Under the pieces are notes generated by a model. It saw only the letters and a program-made list of their open reading frames with translations. It was not told the origin of the DNA and searched no databases. DNA of 64,000 nucleotides, from NCBI RefSeq assembly GCF_905397275.1, contig NZ_CAJPUY010000022.1:1-64000 (forward strand). Reading direction: 5' to 3'. Numbering within the stretch: the stretch's first letter is position 1; each line of letters opens with the position of its first letter. Positions 8,244 through 16,704 of this stretch are shown piece by piece. A program made the position numbers and the translations under genes. Source of the DNA: Cupriavidus yeoncheonensis (GTDB taxonomy: Bacteria > Pseudomonadota > Gammaproteobacteria > Burkholderiales > Burkholderiaceae).

Positions 8244-8768
8244 GTGGCGATTTATCGATTTGGGAACAAAACGCCGAAAATTCATCCGACGGCTTACGTA
8301 TCCGAACATGCAGTAATCATCGGTGACGTAGACATTGCCGAGGAGGTTTCTGTATGGCCGGGCGCAGTGATCCGTGGTGATAACGACAAGGTTACGATCC
8401 ATCGCGGAGCGAATATCCAGGAGGGTGCGGTCTTGCATGCTGATCCGGGATTTCCTCTCGAGGTAGGTGAGCTGGTCTCCGTCGGACATCAGGCTATGCT
8501 CCACGGCTGTACGGTGGGGGCGCGTAGCCTTGTGGGTATTCAATCCGTGATCCTTAATGGGTCAGAGATTGGCGAGGGCTGTCTTGTCGGAGCTGGATCC
8601 CTGGTAGGCGAACGGAAAGTCTTTCCTGGGGGGAGCCTAGTGATGGGCATGCCTGCAAAGGTATCGCGTGAGTTGACCGAAGAGATCAAACAGGGGATAG
8701 AGCAGAATGCTAGAGACTATATGTTGAAGGCGCGGCAATACACCAAAGACCTGGTGAAGATACGTTAA
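8244..8768 (+). CDS. Gamma-carbonic-anhydrase/CaiE-PaaY-like hexapeptide-repeat protein
   Basis: A left-handed beta-helix protein of 174 residues. I choose the GTG at 8244 because AGGAGG lies directly upstream and the protein then begins in the usual place, ahead of KIHPTAYVS. The three zinc-ligand histidines of the gamma class are present in GAVLHADPGF, VSVGHQAMLHG (two). The family includes true carbonic anhydrases, and also CaiE and PaaY, which assist or clean up CoA-ester metabolism. With a CaiB-family transferase divergently encoded next door, the CaiE/PaaY-type role is at least as likely as carbonic anhydrase activity. It marks the right end of the low-GC island. Confidence 0.9.
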   Translation: MAIYRFGNKTPKIHPTAYVSEHAVIIGDVDIAEEVSVWPGAVIRGDNDKVTIHRGANIQEGAVLHADPGFPLEVGELVSVGHQAMLHGCTVGARSLVGIQSVILNGSEIGEGCLVGAGSLVGERKVFPGGSLVMGMPAKVSRELTEEIKQGIEQNARDYMLKARQYTKDLVKIR

Positions 8769-8970
8769 AGAACGGCGGCGCGTTGTCGATCGCCATTGGG
8801 CAGAACCGCCCCGGATTCAGTGAAGGTTTCTGTGACGCGGCGTCAGGCGTCGCCGCTCAACGTCACCTCATTGGGTCTGCCAGTTGTGGAAATGCGCCAT
8901 AGTGCTGCCAACGATCACGATGGATCGACCGCGGGCGGGATGTACCAAAGCAGACAGGCTCTGCGTGTAG

Positions 8971-9537
8971 CTAGCGCCGGACCAGCGCCACGACATAGCT
9001 GCAGGGCTTGTTCCCCGGATTGAAGAACGTGCAGGGCGCAGGCGGGCCAAGCTGGAGGCAGTCTCCCGCTTCCAGTTCGTGCGTCATGTCGCCTTCTTCG
9101 AACACCAGCGCTCCATTCCGTACCCAGATCTGCTGGTGCATGAACGTGAACGCGGATGACGGATAGGAGACCCGTGCGTTCGGGGGCAGTGTGACCTCTA
9201 CCAGTTCGAGCAGGCTGCCGCTGCGTGGCGACACTGCGCGCCGGGTATAGCCGGTCTCGGGATCTGTCCAGACCGGCTGGTCCGCCGCGCGGCTCAGGCG
9301 CTCGCCGGCCTGCTCGGCCAGCGCGAGCAGCATGGAAAGCGGCAGGCCGAACGCACCAGACAGTTTTCCCAGCACGGTCGCGGTGGGGCTCGCCTCGCCG
9401 CGCTCGATCTTGCTGATCATGGCCTTCGACACGCCGGAGCGCTGCGCAAGGTCCGATAGCGACCACTCACGCGACTCGCGCTCGATGCGCACGCGCGTGG
9501 AGATCGCAAAGGTGGGGTCCGGTGGCGGTTGATTCAC
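8971..9537 (-). CDS. XRE-family regulator with C-terminal cupin sensor
   Basis: Helix-turn-helix residues (LSDLAQRSGVSKAMISKIE) lie in the first half and a small cupin barrel forms the second half, the usual architecture of about 190-residue small-molecule-sensing XRE repressors. The GTG at 9537 gives that length. An alternative GTG at 9600 falls inside the operator palindrome and would leave almost no leader, and no good Shine-Dalgarno resolves the choice. It is divergent from the mnaT gene and both promoters overlap the palindrome at 9596, so it very likely represses mnaT and itself. Confidence 0.9.
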   Translation of the reverse strand: MNQPPPDPTFAISTRVRIERESREWSLSDLAQRSGVSKAMISKIERGEASPTATVLGKLSGAFGLPLSMLLALAEQAGERLSRAADQPVWTDPETGYTRRAVSPRSGSLLELVEVTLPPNARVSYPSSAFTFMHQQIWVRNGALVFEEGDMTHELEAGDCLQLGPPAPCTFFNPGNKPCSYVVALVRR

Positions 9538-9595
9538 AGGGATCAGGAGTGATGGCGCGACAGCGCGGTCGCGCGCGCGAAGCGTATTTTCGATA

Positions 9596-9609
9596 TCCAC
9601 TATAGTGGA
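9596..9609. promoter_or_regulatory. Palindromic operator between the XRE-cupin gene and mnaT
   Basis: TCCACTATAGTGGA is a perfect 14-bp palindrome. It contains a TATAGT that could be the -10 of mnaT and sits just downstream of a minus-strand TATGAT (-10) for the regulator, so one site would control both directions. Confidence 0.7.
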
Positions 9610-9649
9610 CGGTAGGCTATCATACGAGAAATCGATTCGGAGAGGCGAA

Positions 9650-10177
9650 ATGAAGATTCGCGACGCAGGCCCTGACGACATGCCGGCGGTCACGGTCATC
9701 TACAACGAGGCCGTGGCCAATACGACTGCGATCTGGAACGAGATAGCTGTCGATGCGGCGAATCGCGTGGAATGGCTCGAAGCGCGCCGGAAGTCGGGCT
9801 ACCCCGTGCTGGTCGCGGTCGACGACGATGCCGGCGTGGTGGGCTACGCGTCCTTCGGCGACTGGCGCGCGTTCGACGGTTACCGGCACACCGTTGAGCA
9901 TTCCGTTTATGTCCGCTCGGACCAGCGGCGCAAGGGCATCGCCGAAGCGCTGATGTCCGCGCTGATCGAGCGCGCGCGCGGTCTCGGAAAGCACGTCATG
10001 GTGGCGGCGATCGAAGCGCAGAATGCCAGCTCCATTCGCCTGCATGAAAAGCTTGGCTTCAGGCAGGTGGGCTTGCTTCCGGAGGTTGGAACCAAGTTTG
10101 GGAAATGGCTGGATCTGGCCTTTATGCAGATCGTGCTGGACCAGCGGTCGGAGCCGGACCGGATTCCCGGCTCGTGA
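9650..10177 (+). CDS. mnaT: MnaT/YncA-type GNAT N-acyltransferase (methionine sulfoximine/sulfone resistance family)
   Basis: The 175-residue protein follows E. coli MnaT almost end to end as I remember it: IYNEAVANTTAIWNE, VEWLEARRKSGYPVLV, YASFGDWRAFDGYRHTVEHS, GTKFGKWLDL. These enzymes acetylate L-methionine sulfoximine, sulfone and phosphinothricin-like amino acids. The acetyl-CoA loop is DQRRKGIAEAL. The start is the ATG following GGAGAGG; an upstream in-frame ATG is less likely. It is divergent from the XRE-cupin regulator and convergent with the nitronate monooxygenase gene. Confidence 0.9.
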   Translation: MKIRDAGPDDMPAVTVIYNEAVANTTAIWNEIAVDAANRVEWLEARRKSGYPVLVAVDDDAGVVGYASFGDWRAFDGYRHTVEHSVYVRSDQRRKGIAEALMSALIERARGLGKHVMVAAIEAQNASSIRLHEKLGFRQVGLLPEVGTKFGKWLDLAFMQIVLDQRSEPDRIPGS

Positions 10178-10195
10178 ATGCTTGCCGAGTCGCAG

Positions 10196-10218
10196 GCGCG
10201 CGGCGAGAGCCGCCGCGC
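10196..10218. terminator. Stem-loop between convergent mnaT and nitronate monooxygenase genes
   Basis: GCGCGCGGC, loop gaga, GCCGCCGCGC: nine pairs with one bulged C. No T-run follows on either strand, so it may act only weakly or with Rho. Confidence 0.4.
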
Positions 10219-10250
10219 GTGTGGTCCTGCGATGGCCCGGTGAAGTCTGG

Positions 10251-11369
10251 CTAGACCCCCACGCCGTACCTGGCGTTCAACCCCGCAATCGCCTCCTTCA
10301 ATTCCGCCTTCAACTGACTGACCAGTTCGGCGGCGGGGAGCTGCCGCGCCAGCGGAGCCGCCTGGCCCGCCCACTGCGCGGCGTAGTCGCTGTTGCCCTT
10401 CGCCTTGGCCGCCGCGTGCAGGGCCTTGCCGGCGTCGTAGGTGGTCGGATAGTCGGGGATGGCGGGGGCATCGGGCGCCTCGCCGAGCTCGGTGAAGCGG
10501 TTCGTGAAGCCGCGTGCCGCGCGGCCGGAGATGGCGCGGGTCAGCGTGGTCGTCCTTTCGGGTTGCGCTGAAAATGCAGCGCGGTAGGCCGCGTCGGCCG
10601 AGGATTCCGCGCAGCCGACGAAGGCCGTGCCCAGTTGCGCGGCCTGTGCGCCGAGCGCCAGCGCCGCGGCAATTCCCGCGCCGTCCATGATGCCGCCGGC
10701 GGCGATCACGGGCAGGCCGGTGTGCCGGGCCAGGACGCGCACCAGCGCGAACGTGCCGAGGCCTTCATCGTAGCCGGCCGGATCAAAGACGCCACGATGA
10801 CCGCCGGCCTCGATGCCCTGCGCGACGATCGCGTCGATACCCGCCGCTTCGATCTGGCGGGCCTCCTGCAACGACGTGGCGCTGGCCAACAGCACGATGC
10901 CCGCAGCATGCAGCGCATCGATCTTCTCCTGCGGGGGCAGGCCGAAGTGGAAGCTCACCACCGCCGGCTTCTCTTCCAGCAGCATGTGGAACATGGCTTC
11001 GTCGGCGAGAAAGGTCTTGTAGATTTCGCGCAGGCTTGCCGGGGCCGTCGCGCCGTACTCGGCAAAGCGCGGCGCAAGGTAGTCGAGCCAGGCCTTCTCG
11101 CGCGCGGCATCGGCCACCGCGGGCGCATGGCAGAACAGGTTGACGTTGAACGGCTTGCCGGTCAGCGCGCGGGTCTCGCGAATGGCCTTGCGCGCGCCGT
11201 CGGCGTCCATGGCGCCGACGCCGAGCGAGCCGAGTCCGCCCGCCTCGGACACGGCAGCGGCCATGGCCGGGGTGCTGACGCCGGCCATCGGCGCCTGGAT
11301 GATCGGCGTGGCGATATTGAGCAGTGAAAGCAGGCTGCGGCCATTGCCGGAACGTGTTGTGGTGTCCAT
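10251..11369 (-). CDS. Nitronate monooxygenase (2-nitropropane dioxygenase family)
   Basis: FMN-dependent TIM-barrel oxidase that converts propionate-3-nitronate or alkyl nitronates to carbonyls and nitrite. The N-terminal [13 protein letters not shown], the AGGHRGVF loop with the catalytic-type histidine, and [10 protein letters not shown] followed by [10 protein letters not shown] (phosphate-binding) are characteristic. The ATG at 11369 with AGGGAA upstream gives 372 residues, the usual length. Longer in-frame starts would run into the preceding LysR gene on the same strand. The LysR gene immediately upstream may control it. Confidence 0.9.
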   Translation of the reverse strand: MDTTTRSGNGRSLLSLLNIATPIIQAPMAGVSTPAMAAAVSEAGGLGSLGVGAMDADGARKAIRETRALTGKPFNVNLFCHAPAVADAAREKAWLDYLAPRFAEYGATAPASLREIYKTFLADEAMFHMLLEEKPAVVSFHFGLPPQEKIDALHAAGIVLLASATSLQEARQIEAAGIDAIVAQGIEAGGHRGVFDPAGYDEGLGTFALVRVLARHTGLPVIAAGGIMDGAGIAAALALGAQAAQLGTAFVGCAESSADAAYRAAFSAQPERTTTLTRAISGRAARGFTNRFTELGEAPDAPAIPDYPTTYDAGKALHAAAKAKGNSDYAAQWAGQAAPLARQLPAAELVSQLKAELKEAIAGLNARYGVGV

Positions 11370-11445
11370 GGCGGTGATTCCCTGTTGAGGTCGGGTGAGG
11401 TATTCAGAGCCGGAGCGTGCGGGGCCTTGCCGGCGGTGTTCTGGT

Positions 11446-12348
11446 TCAGGCATGGCGCAGTTCGCGCACGAACGCTTCGTATGCCGATGTCGTGAAGCCG
11501 GCGCGCTTCACCAGAAAAGTGTGCGCGGAGCGCACGGGTACGGTCTGGAATCCGCTTGCATTCGGGTACATCGCCAGCAGCGAACGCGGCACGATCGCCA
11601 CGGCCGATCCCGCGCTGACATAGGCCAGGATCGCGTGATACGACGGCAGTTCCACCACCGACAGCCTGCGGCGAAGGTCCTCGCCGCCTTGCTCCAGCCA
11701 GTCTTCGGCGCAGCGGCGATAGGTGCAACCCTTCGCGAACGCGGCAAGGTGCCGCAGTGTCACGTCCTGCGGGCCGCGTGCCTTCGGGTGGGTGCCGGGC
11801 AGGACCAGGACCAGTTCTTCGGTCCGCAGGAAGATGCCTTCCAGGCCTTCGCCAAGTTCCGCCATGTCCATATCGGACGGCGCGCCGGTACCCGGGTGGG
11901 CGACCACCGCGCAGTCCAGTCGATGGCTCAGCACGGCATCCACCAGGTAGCCCGTGGTACCCGTGGCGAGATTCAGTTCCACGTCCGGCCACGCGGCATG
12001 AAATCGGCCAAGTGGCGTTGGCAGCAATGTCGCGGCGGAACTCTCCATGGAACCGACACGCAGCGTGCCGCTCGGCGCGCTCAGGCGCATCGATTGCCGC
12101 GCCTCTTCCGCCAGGGCCAGCATCTGCTCCGCGTAGCCGAGCAGCCGGTGTCCTTCCGGCGTCAGGAGCATCTTCCGGCTGTCGCGCTGGAACAGAGAGA
12201 CGCCGAGGCTCTCCTCGAGTTGCTTGACGCGGGTGGTGACGTTGGACTGGACGCGCTCAAGCGCTTTGGCGGCCCGGGTGATGCTCTGTTCGCGCGCGAC
12301 GGCCCGAAAGATCTCCAACTCTGCGAGTTCCACGTTCTCTTGCGGCAC
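11446..12348 (-). CDS. LysR-family transcriptional regulator
   Basis: Classic LTTR of 300 residues. The winged HTH occupies residues 8-65 ([23 protein letters not shown]) and the effector domain the rest ([17 protein letters not shown]). Translation appears to begin at GTG, with no strong Shine-Dalgarno. It lies directly upstream of the nitronate monooxygenase gene on the same strand and may regulate it. Its promoter region contains the inverted repeat at 12362-12409. Confidence 0.92.
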   Translation of the reverse strand: MPQENVELAELEIFRAVAREQSITRAAKALERVQSNVTTRVKQLEESLGVSLFQRDSRKMLLTPEGHRLLGYAEQMLALAEEARQSMRLSAPSGTLRVGSMESSAATLLPTPLGRFHAAWPDVELNLATGTTGYLVDAVLSHRLDCAVVAHPGTGAPSDMDMAELGEGLEGIFLRTEELVLVLPGTHPKARGPQDVTLRHLAAFAKGCTYRRCAEDWLEQGGEDLRRRLSVVELPSYHAILAYVSAGSAVAIVPRSLLAMYPNASGFQTVPVRSAHTFLVKRAGFTTSAYEAFVRELRHA

Positions 12349-12361
12349 GTTTTACCGTGTC

Positions 12362-12409
12362 GTTCTCAAATTCAGAATGAAAGTGTATTTAGTATTGTAA
12401 ATTGAGAAC
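12362..12409. promoter_or_regulatory. Inverted repeat in the LysR promoter region
   Basis: GTTCTCAA (12362-12369) and TTGAGAAC (12402-12409) are exact inverted copies 32 bp apart in an AT-rich stretch just upstream of the regulator gene. A tighter TTCT-N7-AGAA lies within the left part. Likely an autoregulatory binding region. Confidence 0.45.
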
Positions 12410-12478
12410 TTTATGTCAAGCGTGAGTCAAGCGCGGCACGGCAGCGCCGGCCTGGAATTCGCCGCTCATCGGCTTTCT

Positions 12479-12575
12479 TGTATGCGCCTGTATCAGGCCA
12501 GTGGCGCGATACAGGCCCTGACAGAAGGACATCCCGCACGCTACAGGCGGGATACGCCGGTCTCCTTAAATACGT
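12479..12575 (+). promoter_or_regulatory. Shared promoter module, copy A (upstream of the DPY-repeat secreted protein)
   Basis: Elements and offsets from 12479: TGTAT at 0, TGTATC at +10, CGATAC near +29, CTACA at +62, GATAC at +72, CTTAAATACGT near +87. Every element recurs at exactly the same offset in copy B at 16515. TAAATA resembles a -10, while no -35 is present where one would be needed. The TACA/GATAC pair lies there instead, so an activator of the direct-repeat-binding (OmpR/PhoB) type is plausible. Confidence 0.65.
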
Positions 12576-12653
12576 TCCGTGGCAGGCAGCGAACGACAAC
12601 AAGGCGATTCGCGACGGCCCAGATCTCAACGCAATCTCTTAAGGATGCCAATC

Positions 12654-12986
12654 ATGCGTACTCATCTCGTCAAGCGTCTCGCTCTCGCCGTCACTCTTGT
12701 CGCCGCCGCAGCCGGGGCGCAGGCCGCCGGACTGTCCTACGGGGGCGCGACCGACCCGTACACCGCCGGTTCGCGTTCGGTGCAATCCGCACCCAGCCCC
12801 TATACCGATGGCGCCCGCGACGTGCAGTCCGCGCGCGACCCCTACAGCGAAGGTGCCCGCACGGTGGAGGACCGGCGCGATCCTTATACCGACGGCGCGC
12901 GCACGCTCGCCGGCATGGACCGCAGCGGCGTCTCGGCGCCGCCGGCCCGCCAGGTCGACCCGTATCTGGATGGCGCCTACGCCTGA
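12654..12986 (+). CDS. Small exported protein with five DPYxxGAR repeats
   Basis: A 110-residue protein of unknown function. A Sec signal (about residues 1-24, ending AQA) is followed by a mature part built of roughly 17-residue repeats: DPYTAGSRSV, SPYTDGARDV, DPYSEGARTV, DPYTDGARTL and a terminal DPYLDGAYA. No enzymatic motif, cysteine or membrane segment is seen. The ATG at 12654 has AAGGA eight bases upstream. It is preceded by the promoter module shared with 16705-17193, which also begins its mature region with DPFTSGSR and DPFLDGAR, so the two belong to one family under common control. A stress or envelope role is only a guess. Confidence 0.82.
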   Translation: MRTHLVKRLALAVTLVAAAAGAQAAGLSYGGATDPYTAGSRSVQSAPSPYTDGARDVQSARDPYSEGARTVEDRRDPYTDGARTLAGMDRSGVSAPPARQVDPYLDGAYA

Positions 12987-13171
12987 TCGCGACCGGAGTC
13001 CGGCGGGCAGTCACGTCAGGCCGCGCGCTCGTCTCGACGCGCCGCGGCCTGCCGGAAGCCACGGCGTCAACCGTGCGCGGCGGAATGACGCGTTTCGCGA
13101 ATCGGCACGAACACAGGCCCGCGTGGGTGGGTCAGACAGGCTACGTTCCTCCCGGCGCTCGTGCCTGCTCA

Positions 13172-14443
13172 ATGGAAGTCTCTGTCGAACTGACCCTGCG
13201 CATCGGCTGTCTTCTGGCCCTGATCGCCGCCTGCAACGTGGCCGCCCTCAAGCTGCGGCTGCCGGATGCCCTGACGCTGACCGCTGCCGGCATCGTGCTC
13301 GGCACGGTGTATCTGCTGGCCGGTGAATACGCGCCCGCGTTCACCGCGCGCGCCATTGAGCCGTTGCTGTCGCCCTCGCTCGCGCCTGACGGGTATCTCT
13401 GGCTATTCCTGCCGCCCATCCTGTTCCAGGCAGCGCTGGAGGCTGACGCCGCTGCGCTGGCGCGCGACCTGCTGCCCATCCTTGTGCTGGCGATCGGCGC
13501 GGTGTTCGCCGCGACGCTGATGGTCGGCCTGACGGCCCACTTCGTCACCGGCGCCAGCCTGGCGGTCTGCCTGCTGGTGGGCGCCATCGTGAGCACCACC
13601 GACCCGTCTGCCGTGATCGAACTCTTCCGCAGCAGCGGGGTACCGGCGCGCATGGTGCGCCTGGTCGAGGGCGAAAGCCTGCTGAACGACGCGGCGGCCA
13701 TCGCGCTGGCCTCGCACCTGACGGCGCGCATCGTCGGCGATCCCGGGGCCGCCATGAACGGCTCCGTGCTTGGCGACGTGTTCGGCTCTTTGCTTGCCGG
13801 CGGCGTCCTGGGCGGGCTGGCGGGCCTGTTGCTGGCGCGCGTGTGCCGCGCCATTCCGCATGCGCCGCTGTCGCGCTTCTCGTTGTCGCTGGCCTTGCCC
13901 AGCCTGCTTTATCCGATTGCCGACCTGTGGCTGCATGTCTCGGGCGTGGTGACGGTGGTCGCGGCCGGGCTGACGGCCGGCACGCTGCTGCGGCGCTCCA
14001 GCCTGCCGGCCGAGCATGAACCGTTCCGCGATCTATGGCGGCATACGGGTGGCATGGCGGCAGGAATGGTCTTCCTGCTGGCCGCCATGCACGTGCCTGG
14101 CATGCTGCGCGAGCTGCGTGCGCCGGACCTCTTCCTGATCCTGGCTGTGCTGGTCGCCGCCTTGCTCAGCCGCTGGGCCGTGCTCGGGTGCAGCCTGCCG
14201 CTGCTGAGCCGCATCGGCATGTGCGCGCCGTTGCCGCGTGCGCACCGGCTGGTGATTACATGGGGTGGGGTGCGGGGGCCGGTCACGCTGGTGCTGGCCT
14301 TGTGCGCGGCGCGCGCGCCGGAACTTCCGGTGGAGGCCCGGCACATGGCGTCCGTGGTGGCGGTGGGGTTCGTGCTTGCCAATCTTGTCTGCAATGGACT
14401 GACGTTGAGGGCGGTGGTGAGGAGGTTGGGGGTGGCGGATTGA
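13172..14443 (+). CDS. CPA1-family Na+(K+)/H+ antiporter
   Basis: Integral membrane protein of 423 residues with about 11-12 hydrophobic segments. The family signature TTDPSAVIELFRSSGVP followed by LVEGESLLNDAAAIAL contains the conserved ion-binding aspartates (DP and ND). A late TWGGVRGPVTLVLAL segment is also typical. The chosen ATG precedes a first membrane helix. The frame is open far upstream, but that extension has the composition of a shadow frame across the DPY-repeat gene. No cytoplasmic RCK or C-terminal regulatory tail is present. It is convergent with the following SDR gene. Confidence 0.9.
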   Translation: MEVSVELTLRIGCLLALIAACNVAALKLRLPDALTLTAAGIVLGTVYLLAGEYAPAFTARAIEPLLSPSLAPDGYLWLFLPPILFQAALEADAAALARDLLPILVLAIGAVFAATLMVGLTAHFVTGASLAVCLLVGAIVSTTDPSAVIELFRSSGVPARMVRLVEGESLLNDAAAIALASHLTARIVGDPGAAMNGSVLGDVFGSLLAGGVLGGLAGLLLARVCRAIPHAPLSRFSLSLALPSLLYPIADLWLHVSGVVTVVAAGLTAGTLLRRSSLPAEHEPFRDLWRHTGGMAAGMVFLLAAMHVPGMLRELRAPDLFLILAVLVAALLSRWAVLGCSLPLLSRIGMCAPLPRAHRLVITWGGVRGPVTLVLALCAARAPELPVEARHMASVVAVGFVLANLVCNGLTLRAVVRRLGVAD

Positions 14444-14481
14444 TGGGGTTTGCGGTGAGGGATGGGGTGGTGTGCCTGACG

Positions 14482-14504
14482 GGCGCCGGCGGAACACCGG
14501 CGCC
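14482..14504. terminator. Bidirectional stem-loop between antiporter and SDR genes
   Basis: GGCGCCGG, loop of seven, CCGGCGCC: a perfect 8-bp stem in the gap between convergent genes, without a long T-run. Confidence 0.5.
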
Positions 14505-14524
14505 TTCCGGCATGGCTCTTACCT

Positions 14525-15235
14525 TCAATGCCCCGCGCTCTGTCCCCCATCCACATGCAGAATCTCCCCGGTCACGAAGCCCGCGGATTCGAGATAAAGC
14601 ACCGCGTCCGCGATGTCGCGCATCTCGCCCATATGGCCGACCGGGTGCAGCGAGCCAAGCGCCTCGTGGGTTTCGGGCGGATGCATCGGCGACTTGATGA
14701 TGCCGGGCGATACGGCATTCACGCGGATGCCGGTCTTTGCATACTCGATGGCCAGCGACTTCGTCGCGGCGTTGAGGCCGCCCTTGGTCAGCGAGGCCAG
14801 CACCGAAGGCACGCCGCTGATGGCATGGTCCACGAGGCTGGTCGTGATGCTGACCACATGGCCGCTGCGGCGCTTCTCCATCTCGGCAATCGCGAGCTGC
14901 GTGATGTGGAAGAAGCCGGACAGGTTCACGCTGGTCACCGCTGCGTAGTCTTCGTCCGTATAGCTGGTGAAGGGCTTGGCCACGAAGAGGCCGGCGTTGT
15001 TGACAAGCGTGTCGACGCGGTCGAACTTTTCCAGCGCTGCGGCAATGACGCGGCGCGCGGTGTCCCGGTCGCCGATGTCGCCGGCCACGGTGACGATGTC
15101 CGGATCCTCCGATGGCTGGATGCTGCGCGCCGTCGCGACAACGCGGTAGCCGCGCTCGCGATAAGCCTTGACCAGCTCTGCACCGATACCCTGGGACGCG
15201 CCCGTGATGATGGCGACCTTCTGTGAAGCACTCAT
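14525..15235 (-). CDS. Short-chain dehydrogenase/reductase-like protein lacking the catalytic tyrosine
   Basis: A Rossmann-fold SDR of 236 residues from the ATG at 15235. Cofactor motif TGASQGIG (about residues 11-18) and NNAG are intact, and the serine in VVSITTS is in place. However, the YxxxK motif reads A-S-L-T-K: the lysine is kept in LASLTKGGLNAATKSLA while the tyrosine position is alanine. It therefore either uses another acid/base or is not an ordinary dehydrogenase. The C-terminus GEILHVDGGQSAGH is normal. It is divergent from a decayed LysR gene that may once have regulated it. Confidence 0.88.
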   Translation of the reverse strand: MSASQKVAIITGASQGIGAELVKAYRERGYRVVATARSIQPSEDPDIVTVAGDIGDRDTARRVIAAALEKFDRVDTLVNNAGLFVAKPFTSYTDEDYAAVTSVNLSGFFHITQLAIAEMEKRRSGHVVSITTSLVDHAISGVPSVLASLTKGGLNAATKSLAIEYAKTGIRVNAVSPGIIKSPMHPPETHEALGSLHPVGHMGEMRDIADAVLYLESAGFVTGEILHVDGGQSAGH

Positions 15236-15528
15236 TTCTGACCTCTGCTTGATTGGACCTGGCTGTCTTGCCAATCGGACCGACGGGACCGATGGATGAA
15301 AATTTAGGCGAGGCGCCGCCGCCGGGAAATAGATCTCGCGACCAAACAGTTATGCCGCGCGAGAACAAGTCGACGGCGCGGCGGCGGCATGCCGGGCGTC
15401 CGGCGCGGCGTGCGATGTGGCGCATCCGGGACTATGATCGAGTTTCGAGCCCTGTCCCCCGCCAGTCCGGCGCGAACCGAAGCAGGCTACGGTGGCAGCG
15501 ATATGGATCCGATCAGGCACCTTCCGAT

Positions 15529-15896
15529 ATGAAACGGCAGTTCGACGACCTTCAGCTTGGCAGCATCGAACTGTTCTGCCTGGCGGCCGAACTCGGCAGC
15601 TTCAGTGCGGCGGCCGTCAGGTGGATGGCGCGGAGACCGACGTGCCGACCAGCGACGCCTACAGCACGTCGGAAGATGCATTGGGCGGCGCGACGCTCGC
15701 GCGCGGCGGTGCCGGGCTGTTCCAGACGTATCGGTTCGTGGCGGAGCAGGACTTGCGCAACGGCACGCTGGTCGAGGTGCTGCAGGCATAAGGCGGCAGC
15801 ACGCGGCCGTTCGTGCTGCTCTACCCGAGCGCGCGCCACGTCACGCGGCGCGTGCGCGCCTTCGTCGACTTCCTGATGGAGAAGTGCGCCGCCTAG
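15529..15896 (+). pseudogene. Decayed LysR-family regulator (internal deletion, frameshift and stop)
   Basis: The first 24 codons encode an LTTR start (SIELFCLAAELGSFSAAA). The helix-turn-helix is then cut off mid-way and the sequence jumps, in another frame, to the C-terminal end of an LTTR effector domain (GGATLARGGAGLFQTYRF, GTLVEVLQA). A TAA at 15789 stands where most relatives have a tyrosine codon, and the tail RPFVLLYPSARHVTRR...VDFLMEKCAA follows. Roughly 190 codons are missing. The gene faces away from the SDR at 14525, the classic arrangement for a LysR regulator and its target. The 290 bases between them hold nothing else I recognise. Confidence 0.82.
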
Positions 15897-16368
15897 CGGA
15901 TGCGGTCAGTCGCCGCAGCTGTGCGATGACGACCAGGATCACGGCCGCATTGCCGGGTTGCTGGAAGTGCGAATACGCGGCCCGCGCGTGGCCGGCCTTT
16001 TCTCCGAGTACTTCGGCGAACAGGTCCGAAGCCCCATCGATCACCGCCGGCTGTTGCAGCCAGCCCTGCGCACTGGTGACGTGCCCTTCCACGCGCACGA
16101 TGTGATCCAGGCGATCAAAGCTGCCCACATGCGCGCGGATCTGCGCGAGCACGTTGAGCGCGGCCAGCTCCGCCGCCTGCCTGCCCTGCTCGAGCGTCAG
16201 GTCCCTGCCAAGCTGCCCCTGCCACACCACCTTGCCGTCCCTGAGCGGCAATTGCCCCGAAATGAACAGCAGGTCGCCCGCCTGGCTTGTGGCCGTATAG
16301 CTGCCCAGCGGCTGTGGCGGATCCGGCAGCGCAAGGCCGCGCGCTGCAAGCTTTTCCTCGATCGACAT
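15841..16368 (-). CDS. RidA-like (YjgF/YER057c) family protein with a basic C-terminal extension
   Basis: Residues 1-150 fit the trimeric RidA-like fold of enamine/imine deaminases (LLFISGQLPLRDGKVV, LNVLAQIRAHVGSFD, VRVEGHVTSA, PGNAAVILVVIAQL). The start is the ATG behind AGGAGG. The protein then runs on for about 25 arginine/serine-rich residues that no relative I know carries. This extension is encoded by the strand opposite the 3' end of the decayed LysR gene, so the original stop was probably lost or the genes drifted into tail-to-tail overlap. The critical arginine of true RidA is not obvious, so the substrate is unknown. Confidence 0.82.
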   Translation of the reverse strand: MSIEEKLAARGLALPDPPQPLGSYTATSQAGDLLFISGQLPLRDGKVVWQGQLGRDLTLEQGRQAAELAALNVLAQIRAHVGSFDRLDHIVRVEGHVTSAQGWLQQPAVIDGASDLFAEVLGEKAGHARAAYSHFQQPGNAAVILVVIAQLRRLTASARRRTSPSGSRRRRARAA

Positions 16369-16514
16369 GGTGCCTCCTGACAAGTGGCTGTTGCACATGC
16401 CGGCCACTGTATGGCCGTGCCGGCGGCGGATAAAGGCATGGCGGCGCAATGCAGTTGGTACATCGCGGAACAAGTGCGTGTTCGTCGCATGCGGGGGTAT
16501 CTCTGCCGGCCCTT

Positions 16515-16611
16515 TGTATGCGTGTGTATCAACCGGAGACGCCGATACCTGGGCTCACAACATCGCCGGCCCGCCGCTACAGCGGCGATACATCGGCCGC
16601 CTTAAATACGT
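16515..16611 (+). promoter_or_regulatory. Shared promoter module, copy B (upstream of the NRDGY-repeat secreted protein)
   Basis: Elements and offsets from 16515: TGTAT at 0, TGTATC at +10, CGATAC near +29, CTACA at +62, GATAC at +72, CTTAAATACGT near +87. These are the same elements and spacings as copy A at 12479, although the DNA between them differs. Conservation of spacing with divergent filler argues for function rather than a recent duplication. Confidence 0.65.
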
Positions 16612-16704
16612 GCATCAACGTGACGGCAGCAGCAACGATCCAGCCCTGCCCCGGCGTTGCACTGTGGCGCCATGCCGCAGTGGTCCGAAACCCAGGAGAA
16701 CAGC

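Noticed and set aside
12413-13171. N-terminal extension of the CPA1 antiporter
   Set aside because: The frame is open but runs through the promoter module and the DPY-repeat gene in another frame; the membrane protein starts naturally at 13172.
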